Of a stretch of 12,216 bases of DNA, positions 6,519 to 12,216 are shown piece by piece. This DNA is from Candidatus Solibacter sp. (GTDB taxonomy: Bacteria > Acidobacteriota > Terriglobia > Bryobacterales > Bryobacteraceae): assembly GCA_017883355.1 (NCBI GenBank), contig JADGNS010000044.1:1-12216 (forward strand), given 5' to 3'. The notes beneath the pieces are model-generated. The model searched no databases. It saw only the letters and a program-made list of their open reading frames with translations, and was not told where the DNA came from. The position numbers and the translations under genes are program-made. The first letter of the stretch is position 1. Each line of letters begins with the position of its first letter.

Positions 6519-8759
6519 ATGGTGAAACTCACCCTTTGGCTGGTGCTTGCCGCCGCGTTGCCGGCCGCCGACCGCAAGCAGGAGCTCGACGATCTGCTGA
6601 AGATCTTCCCGCCTTCGAACACGCGCATCACGGGCAGGATCAGTGCACAGGATAAGTCGTGGGAGGAATGGGCGCGGCGAACGGGCGAGCTTCCACCCGA
6701 TTTCGACAGCATGCCATCCGTCCCCGGGCTTCCCGAAGCCCGCTTCACCACGCGGGAGGCCTGGCCGCAGGAACGGCAGCGCATCCGCGCCCTGTTCGAG
6801 CAATGGTTTTACGGGAAAATGCCCCCGGCGCCGGACAATCTTCGCGCTGTAGTCACCGGCAACCACGACGAAAACGGCGTCACGGTTCGCGATGTGCGCC
6901 TGGAATTCGGCCCCGACCACCGCGCGACATTGCGCGTGCAACTGATGATTCCCCCCGGCAAGGGGCCGTTCCCCGTTTTTCTGACGAATCACCCGCGCAC
7001 GCGGCCGTGGGTCTCCACCGCCGTCCGCCGAGGCTACATCGGGGTCATCTACTTCGCCGCCGATCCGATCTATGGGAACGCCGACGATTCCGATCCGTAC
7101 ATCGAGATCTATCCGGACTACGATTTTTCCTGCGTGGCGCGCTGGGCATGGGCGGGAATGCGCGCGGTGGACTACCTCTACACGCTTCCCGAGGTGGACA
7201 AGGGCAAGATCGCGATCAGCGGCCATTCCCGCAACGGAAAACAGGCGCTGCTGGCGGCCGCTTTCGACGAGCGCATCGCGGCCGCCATCCCCTCCAGCGG
7301 AAACACCGGCGAAGGCAACCCGTGGCGCTATACCAGCGAAATGTTCGAGAATGAGAGTCTCGCACAGATCACCACCTCGTTCCCGCACTGGTTTCATCCG
7401 CGGCTGCGGTTCTTCGCGGGCCGCGAGGACAAACTGCCGGTAGACCAGAACCTGCTGATGGCAATGGTCGCGCCGCGCCCGCTGTTCATGTACTCGGCGT
7501 ATCCGGAGTCGCAGGGCGGTCCGTTCGGCTTCGAACAGGCCTATCGGTCGGTGCTGAAGGTCTACGAGCATTTTGGCGCCGCCGACAAGCTCTGGCTGAA
7601 TCTGCGGGACGGCGAGCACCCCACCACCGCGGGGGATATCGAACAGTTCATCGATTTTCTGGACTCGGTATTCGAACGCAAGCATTTCCCGAAACGCGAG
7701 ACGTGGATCAACGGGTACACCTTTGAGGAATGGAAACGAATTTCCGGCGAATCCATCGACCCCACGCGGTACCCACGGAGGACCCCTGGCGATTACAACC
7801 AGGGCCCGTGGGAGGAAAAGAAGGCCGGCATCCGGCAGCACATCCAGTGGGCCCTGGGGGAAGAGCCGGCGGGAATCCGCTTCCCCGCGCGCGAGAAGCT
7901 CAAAGGATCTGTCTTCACGAGCGACGGCTGGCTGCCGCTGCTCTTCCAGCGCCCGCTGCAGGTGCCCGGCATGGCATACGTGCCGCTGGCATTTGGCGAT
8001 GACTTGAAGGCCGACCTCTACTACCCTGAGACGGTGGCGCCGGGTCAGCGCCTGCCGCTGGTGGTCTGGTTGCACCCGTTCGCCTATTGTACCGGCTACT
8101 CGCGGGACACCAGGCCCGCGTTTGCCTCCCTGACCAAGCGAGGCTTCGCGGTTCTGGCATTCGATCAGATCGGCTTTGGCTCTCGCGTGCGCGATGCGCG
8201 CGAATTCTACCGGCGCTATCCCCAGTGGAGCCTGATGGGCAAAATGGTGGCGGACACGCGGGCCGCCATCGACTCTGCGGCGGCGCTCGAAGCCATTGAT
8301 CCGCAGCGGATCTACATCGTCGGATACGCTCTCGGAGCCAAGGTGGGACTGCTGACCGCCGCGGTGGACGGGCGGGTCAAGGCGCTGGCGGCGGTTGCCG
8401 GATTCGATCCGTTGCGGCTGGACACAGGGAAGAAGGGCGTGGAGGGCGTCCTGCAATACTCGCACCTGCACGGACTGATCCCCCGTTTCGGGTTCTTCGC
8501 AGGTTACGAAGACCGCGTCCCGCTCGATTTCGACGAGGTCCTGGCCTCCGTGGCTCCCCGTGCCGTGCTGGTGGTCGCGCCGGTGTTAGACCGCTATGCA
8601 CGCGTGGATGACGTCCGAAGCGAAGTGGGTCAGGCGCGGCACATCTACGAGCGCTTGGGGCGACCGGACGCGCTGCGCCTCGAAACGCCGCTGGAGTTCA
8701 GCCGCTTCCCGCTGTCTCTGCAGGAGCAGGTGTTCGACTGGCTGGCCAGCGTCCGGTAA
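6519..8759 (+). CDS. secreted CE15-like glucuronoyl esterase with a degenerate second alpha/beta-hydrolase domain (Sec copy)
   Basis: The 746-residue protein starts with a short Sec signal (MVKLTLWLVLAAALPA). Residues about 80-387 resemble CE15 glucuronoyl esterases: the nucleophile elbow GHSRNGK (Ser237, Arg238, Lys241; the common GCSRxGK with His for Cys), FPHWF (288-292), GREDKLPVDQ..L...VAPRPL (301-321) and the catalytic His in DGEHPTT (His367). The acid is unclear: Ser260 sits where some bacterial CE15s place Glu, and Glu330 after strand 7 is a candidate. CE15 enzymes cut ester bonds between lignin alcohols and glucuronic acid on xylan. Residues about 485-746 form a second hydrolase fold (VVWLHPF, AFDQIGFGSR) whose elbow reads GYALGAK, with Ala604 in place of Ser. 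No His is seen near the C-terminus (PLEFSRF). This half is probably non-catalytic and may bind ligand or stabilise the protein. The gene is convergent with its paralogue at 9447-11888. Confidence 0.85.
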   Translation: MVKLTLWLVLAAALPAADRKQELDDLLKIFPPSNTRITGRISAQDKSWEEWARRTGELPPDFDSMPSVPGLPEARFTTREAWPQERQRIRALFEQWFYGKMPPAPDNLRAVVTGNHDENGVTVRDVRLEFGPDHRATLRVQLMIPPGKGPFPVFLTNHPRTRPWVSTAVRRGYIGVIYFAADPIYGNADDSDPYIEIYPDYDFSCVARWAWAGMRAVDYLYTLPEVDKGKIAISGHSRNGKQALLAAAFDERIAAAIPSSGNTGEGNPWRYTSEMFENESLAQITTSFPHWFHPRLRFFAGREDKLPVDQNLLMAMVAPRPLFMYSAYPESQGGPFGFEQAYRSVLKVYEHFGAADKLWLNLRDGEHPTTAGDIEQFIDFLDSVFERKHFPKRETWINGYTFEEWKRISGESIDPTRYPRRTPGDYNQGPWEEKKAGIRQHIQWALGEEPAGIRFPAREKLKGSVFTSDGWLPLLFQRPLQVPGMAYVPLAFGDDLKADLYYPETVAPGQRLPLVVWLHPFAYCTGYSRDTRPAFASLTKRGFAVLAFDQIGFGSRVRDAREFYRRYPQWSLMGKMVADTRAAIDSAAALEAIDPQRIYIVGYALGAKVGLLTAAVDGRVKALAAVAGFDPLRLDTGKKGVEGVLQYSHLHGLIPRFGFFAGYEDRVPLDFDEVLASVAPRAVLVVAPVLDRYARVDDVRSEVGQARHIYERLGRPDALRLETPLEFSRFPLSLQEQVFDWLASVR

Positions 8760-8760
8760 A

Positions 8761-8784
8761 GCGGAGCAGGCTTCTCAGCGTTTT
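8761..8784 (+). terminator. weak terminator-like hairpin after the first esterase
   Basis: GCGGAG (8761-8766) can pair with CTCAGC (8774-8779) with one mismatch and a 7-nt loop, followed by G and TTTT (8781-8784), one base after the TAA stop. The short imperfect stem makes this only a candidate intrinsic terminator. Confidence 0.25.
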
Positions 8785-8985
8785 AGCATGGCCGTGACGG
8801 TAGGCAGGATGCCGCCGCTTGGCTGGGCATCTCGAATCGACAGCGCTCCGCCAACCGTCGCGGTACTTGGCGACACATTCAAGTACAGTTGGAGAAAAGG
8901 ACGAGCCAAACGGGAAGTCCTGCGTGCTGGAACGGGCGCAGGACGCCGAAGGCGATGACGGAGAACCCGAGCAGGTCGCCCCTCT

Positions 8986-9425
8986 TCACCCGCTCTGCTG
9001 CAGGTCGGCGTCCCACCAGATTCCGAGATTTGTGGAAGTCGGACCGTGCCCACCGTCCGTCCAAACAGGTTGTAGAGCCAGTATTTGCTGTTGACCTGGT
9101 TGCCACCCCAGAGGTTATATCCGGGGTGAAAAGGATCGAGCGCCGAGGCCATCCCGCTCCCGAAGTCCCTTTTTACGCACAGGTTCGTTCCGAACACCAG
9201 GGCGCCAGTGCGGGCGTTGTAGAGCGTTGAACCGCACCCCGGATTCGCCGCGCTGCAAATGGTCGTATCAATGCCGCTGTTTTCGTGCAAGTCGAAGACG
9301 AGCGAATCCGGATTGTTGGGGTCGAAGCGGCTCACGTGCATTGCGTCGCCGTGACTCCAGCCCTGGGCGGCCAGCACCAGTCCTTGCCTTGACGGCGCGC
9401 CTCGGCCATCCCGGCGCGCACGCAA
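8986..9425 (-). pseudogene. remnant of a PL11 rhamnogalacturonan lyase
   Basis: The minus strand encodes a stretch with hallmarks of family 11 rhamnogalacturonan lyases (YesW/YesX type): GWSHGDAMHVSRFDPNNPDS, VFDLHENSG, LYNARTGALVFG, GSGMASALDPFHPGYNLWGG and YNLFGRTVGT. Near 9043-9050 the frame shifts, and the sense continues as GPTSTNLGIWWDADLQQSG, then a TGA stop at 8988-8986. The family's usual pattern is roughly xxNFxIWWDGDLxRELL. Intact enzymes are around 600 residues or more; only about 130 remain. The N-terminal propeller part, signal peptide and C-terminal end are missing. Downstream, the original frame contains YLNVSPSTATVGGA, which looks like an Ig-type domain start and may be another piece. 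The remnant begins about 20 bp after the stop of the second esterase on the same strand, as if once co-transcribed. An active product is unlikely. Confidence 0.7.
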
Positions 9426-9446
9426 CGTTCTGGCTACGCACAGCGC

Positions 9447-11888
9447 TTACAAGTAGCCGGTGAGCCACTCCAGCACGCGCTCCTGCATGCGGCGCGAGAA
9501 GCGGTTGAAATCGGCCGGTGTTTCAAACGACAGAGCGCCGGGCTGCCCGAGCAAGCTGTAGATTCGCTTGCACTCTTCCACTTCGCGCTCGACGTCCGCC
9601 AGACGGGCGTAACGATCGAGCGTGGGCGCCATTACCAAGGCCGGTTTCGGCGCTATCAAGGCTAGGACTTCGTCGAAATCGAACGGCACACGATCCTGAT
9701 GGTCCACGAAGAAGCCGAGACGCGGGAGGAGTCCATGCAGATGGGAGTACTGCCGGATGCCTTCCGTACTTTTATCCGAAGTGTAAAGCCGCAGGGGATC
9801 GAGGCCGCAGACCGAAATCACACCTTTAATGCGATCCTCGAAGGCAGCGGTCAGCAATCCGACTTTGCCGCCGAGCGCGTATCCCAGAAGGAAGATTTTG
9901 GAGGAGTCGATCTCCTGCAAGCGCGAGAGCGCACCGACAGCCGCGCGTGCGTCGACGATCATGTTTCCCAGCAGGGACCACTTCGGGTAGCGCTCATAAA
10001 ACGCCTTCGCCTCGTGGATGCGCGTTCCGAAGCCGATCTGATCGAAGGCAAACACCGCGACCCCTTTTTTTACCAGCATAGGAAACGACGGCCGCTCGTC
10101 CTGCTGGTAAGCCCATCCGCCGGAAAGCCAGGGACGTCCGGCGGACCACCCGTTCTGATAGCTGAACGGGTGGAGCCAAACGATCACCGGCCACCTGCCT
10201 GGCTTCGGTTTGCCGTCGGCACCCGCCGGATAGTACAGATCGCCTTGCAGTCCGTCACCGAAAGGAAGGCCGAGAACTCCCATGCCTTCGGATTTGAAGC
10301 GCGCGCCGGTCCGATCGTCCAGCGGGCGATTGTAGAGAGTGGCCAGCCACCCTTCGTTCGCCAAGTTCGTTTCCGAGATGTTGCGGAGCGCGTCGAAGGG
10401 CACGACGGGCGGCGCTTCGCCGAGGACGTGCGTGATCGTCTGGCGAATGGATTTCCTGCGCCCTTCCCAGTCCGACGCAGACTCGATCTCGCTCCCGAAA
10501 TCGCCGACCGCTCTCTTCGGGAAGGAGAGCGGGTCGATGTTTTCTTTGGTGATCTCGCGCCAGCGATCGAAGGTATAGCCACAAATCCAGGTTTCGAATT
10601 TCGGGCGCCGATGACGGCCGAATACCGAATCAAAGAAGTCGACAAACTGCTCGATGTCGGCGGCGTTGGTGGGATGCTCCCCTTCGCGCAGATTGAGCCA
10701 CAGGTTCTCTTCGCGACCCAGGAAGCGGTAGACGCTGAGTACAGATCGATAGGCCTGCTCGAAGCCGAACGGGTTGCCCGCGGACTCGGCATATCCGGCG
10801 TACATCATCAGCCCCCGCGGCGCCATTAGGGCCATCAGCATGTTCTGGTCTACCGGAAGCTTGTCTTCGCGCCCGGCGAAGAAGCGCAGCCGCGGCTGGA
10901 ACCAGTGGGGCTGCGCTGCGGTGAGAAGTTGGATGCTCTCGTTGACGAACATGTCCGTGGTGTAGCGCCACGGATCGCATTCACCGGTATTCCCGCTGGA
11001 GGCGATGACGGCTCCGATCCGCTCATCGAAAGCGGCACCCACCAGCGCCTGCTTGCCGCCGCGCGAATGTCCTGTGAGACCGATCTGGTCTTTGGCCACT
11101 TCCGGGAGCGTTACGAGGTAATCTACTGCGCGCGACGCGGACCAGCCCCAGCGGGCGAGACAGGAGAAGTCATAGTCGGGATAGATTTCGATGTAGGCAT
11201 CGGAATCATCGCCGTCGCCATAGACCGGGTCGGCGGCGGCGTAATAGCAGCCGATATAGCCGCGCTTCACCGCCGTGTACAACCAGGGACGCCGGCGATT
11301 ATGATCAGTCAGGAAAACGGGGAAGGGGCCTTTGCCCTCGGGAATGACCAACTGCAGCCGCAACTTGGCGCGATGGCCGGGGCCAAATTCGAGCCGGACG
11401 TCGCGAACCGTGGCGGTGCCTTCACGGCGCGTGCCGGTGACCACCGCGCGCAAGTTGTCGGGTGCGGGCGGCATATTTCCGAAAACCCACTGCTCGAACT
11501 GCGCGCGGATCCACTGTTTCTGGCGATTCCATAGGGCGGCGTTCGTCACCGGCACTTCGCGGCCGCCCTCGCGGAGGACGAGCGGATCCGGCAGGCCAGG
11601 GATCGAAGGCATGGAGGCGAAGTCCGGCGGGAGTTCGCCGGTGCGCTTCACCCAATCCTCCCAGACCTTATCATGGGCGTTCATGCGGCCGCTGGCGGGG
11701 GGGCGACTCGGCGGAAAGACTTTCAGGAAGAGCTCGAGATCGGCACGCCGGCGGGCGTCGCTGCCGGCGGGCGCTGCGGCGGATTGGGCTGCGGCGACTG
11801 GCGCCGATGCCAGGACCGACACTCCCAAGGAGGTCGCGGCCCCGGTAAATAGCGCTCTTCGCGTTATATCGATATCGTTTTGTGACAT
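9447..11888 (-). CDS. Tat-exported CE15-like glucuronoyl esterase with a degenerate second alpha/beta-hydrolase domain
   Basis: The ATG at 11888 gives 813 residues with a twin-arginine signal (ITRRALFTG at residues 8-16, hydrophobic region, Ala-rich cleavage near 34). A GAGG lies seven bases upstream. An in-frame start 28 codons earlier would bury the Tat motif and is rejected. The CE15-like domain (about 125-425) has GHSRGGK (Ser275, Arg276, Lys279), PHWF (327-330), GREDKLPVDQ, and GEHPTN with His405. Glu368 aligns with Glu330 of the paralogue. The second hydrolase domain (about 535-813) has elbow GYALGGK with Ala671 replacing Ser, and PADFNRF where a catalytic His is often found. By eye it is about two-thirds identical to the plus-strand paralogue. 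It differs by a longer N-terminus, an insertion near residue 105-115 and about 15 extra residues near 583-597. Likely substrate: uronic-acid esters of plant cell wall; inference only. Confidence 0.85.
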   Translation of the reverse strand: MSQNDIDITRRALFTGAATSLGVSVLASAPVAAAQSAAAPAGSDARRRADLELFLKVFPPSRPPASGRMNAHDKVWEDWVKRTGELPPDFASMPSIPGLPDPLVLREGGREVPVTNAALWNRQKQWIRAQFEQWVFGNMPPAPDNLRAVVTGTRREGTATVRDVRLEFGPGHRAKLRLQLVIPEGKGPFPVFLTDHNRRRPWLYTAVKRGYIGCYYAAADPVYGDGDDSDAYIEIYPDYDFSCLARWGWSASRAVDYLVTLPEVAKDQIGLTGHSRGGKQALVGAAFDERIGAVIASSGNTGECDPWRYTTDMFVNESIQLLTAAQPHWFQPRLRFFAGREDKLPVDQNMLMALMAPRGLMMYAGYAESAGNPFGFEQAYRSVLSVYRFLGREENLWLNLREGEHPTNAADIEQFVDFFDSVFGRHRRPKFETWICGYTFDRWREITKENIDPLSFPKRAVGDFGSEIESASDWEGRRKSIRQTITHVLGEAPPVVPFDALRNISETNLANEGWLATLYNRPLDDRTGARFKSEGMGVLGLPFGDGLQGDLYYPAGADGKPKPGRWPVIVWLHPFSYQNGWSAGRPWLSGGWAYQQDERPSFPMLVKKGVAVFAFDQIGFGTRIHEAKAFYERYPKWSLLGNMIVDARAAVGALSRLQEIDSSKIFLLGYALGGKVGLLTAAFEDRIKGVISVCGLDPLRLYTSDKSTEGIRQYSHLHGLLPRLGFFVDHQDRVPFDFDEVLALIAPKPALVMAPTLDRYARLADVEREVEECKRIYSLLGQPGALSFETPADFNRFSRRMQERVLEWLTGYL

Positions 11889-12216
11889 CTCTGTGCCTCG
11901 ATCAGAACCGCATACAATTGTGCGATGCGCTGGCCATAGGCGCACCGCATCTCGCCGAAAGACCTCAGCCAACTCGCCCGGCTCTTCATGGTTCCTCCGG
12001 CCGGCACGCTGGGGCCCGATGGCCTTAACGGCGCGGATTTAGACAATTCTGTCACAGATCGGGCGAGACGGCGGAAGGAAAATGGTTTAGTGCTTCCGGC
12101 CCGCGCGACCTTAGGAGACAGTCGTCGCCGGCCGTACATCTACGCGCCGTCCGGCAGCGGGAGTTGAGTCGGGGCCAGGCAAACTTGGTCGAAACCCGTA
12201 CCGGTCCAATTAACAG
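11889..12216. other. right-edge region upstream of the Tat-exported esterase
   Basis: No supportable gene is present. Short frames run through it on both strands, but none has a convincing start, ribosome-binding site or recognisable domain. An 8-bp palindrome ACAATTGT (11914-11921) sits about 30 bp before the ATG at 11888 and overlaps a possible TTGTAT -10 box on the minus strand. It may be part of the promoter or operator, but support is weak. Confidence 0.45.
11896..11899 (-). promoter_or_regulatory. ribosome-binding site GAGG deciding the start of the Tat-exported esterase
   Basis: GAGG on the minus strand lies seven bases before the ATG at 11888. It supports the start that places the twin-arginine motif near the N-terminus. 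It contrasts with the receptor and first esterase, which lack a well-spaced site. Confidence 0.55.

Larger units (their letters stand above)
8760..9446. other. 687-bp gap between convergent esterases
   Basis: No intact gene lies here. It holds the weak hairpin after the plus-strand esterase, a minus-strand tail (about 8775-8890) encoding an Ig-like fragment, and the lyase remnant. No transposase, insertion-sequence ends, tRNA or strong bidirectional terminator was recognised. Confidence 0.55.

Noticed and set aside
6132..8471. Minus-strand open frame of 779 codons antisense to the first esterase and running into the receptor gene
   Set aside because: It crosses two real genes and their promoter and shows no recognisable domain.
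9699..11534. Plus-strand open frames antisense to the Tat-exported esterase
   Set aside because: They mirror conserved catalytic motifs on the minus strand and have shadow-type composition.
11889..11972. Extended N-terminus (28 codons) for the Tat-exported esterase
   Set aside because: It would place the twin-arginine signal about 37 residues inside. The ATG at 11888 has GAGG at good spacing and gives a normal Tat signal.
11988..12166. Small plus-strand ORF starting at ATG 11988 (MVPPAGTLGPDG...)
   Set aside because: No ribosome-binding site, no recognisable domain, and a comparable frame exists on the other strand. There is not enough to call a gene.
1..12216. CRISPR array, tRNA, rRNA or insertion-sequence ends
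   Set aside because: No regularly spaced repeats, cloverleaf-like segments or transposase motifs were seen by eye on either strand.

Overview
The window looks like chromosomal DNA of an acidobacterium, most likely a Solibacter/Bryobacter-type soil or sediment lineage. This is inferred from the GC-rich coding, a very large Oar-like TonB-dependent receptor with an N-terminal carboxypeptidase-regulatory-like domain, a secreted PD40/TPR protein beside it, and large secreted carbohydrate esterases. No marker gene is present to prove the taxonomy.

Layout: (1) 1-346 has no intact gene but holds a decayed minus-strand ORF (77-277) resembling small terminase/HTH-type proteins, with two compensating frameshifts. 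(2) 347-2725 (minus) is a secreted protein with one CxxCH haem-c motif, a PD40/TolB-like beta-propeller and a C-terminal TPR array. (3) 2726-2799 is a short divergent promoter region with a perfect 6-4-6 palindrome and a -10-like TATACT placed so that the receptor mRNA would be leaderless. (4) 2800-6249 (plus) is the TonB-dependent receptor. (5) 6250-6518 is a spacer ending in a second TATACT placed just before an ATG. (6) 6519-8759 (plus) and 9447-11888 (minus) are convergent paralogues of a two-domain secreted esterase: a CE15 (glucuronoyl esterase)-like domain with Ser and His in place, then a second alpha/beta-hydrolase domain whose nucleophile serine is alanine in both copies. One copy carries a Sec-type signal, the other a Tat-type signal. 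(7) 8760-9446, between them, carries a minus-strand remnant of a PL11 rhamnogalacturonan lyase with a frameshift and stop. (8) 11889-12216 holds only the upstream region of the last gene.

Taken together this reads as a plant-polysaccharide (lignin-carbohydrate and/or pectin) utilisation neighbourhood: esterases cut ester-linked uronates outside the cytoplasm, a lyase once acted on rhamnogalacturonan, and the TonB receptor would import released oligomers or another ligand. The substrate link is inferred from gene families and proximity only. The most unusual elements are the CE15-plus-dead-hydrolase architecture conserved in two diverged inverted copies, the haem/propeller/TPR fusion, and the two similar leaderless-type promoters.
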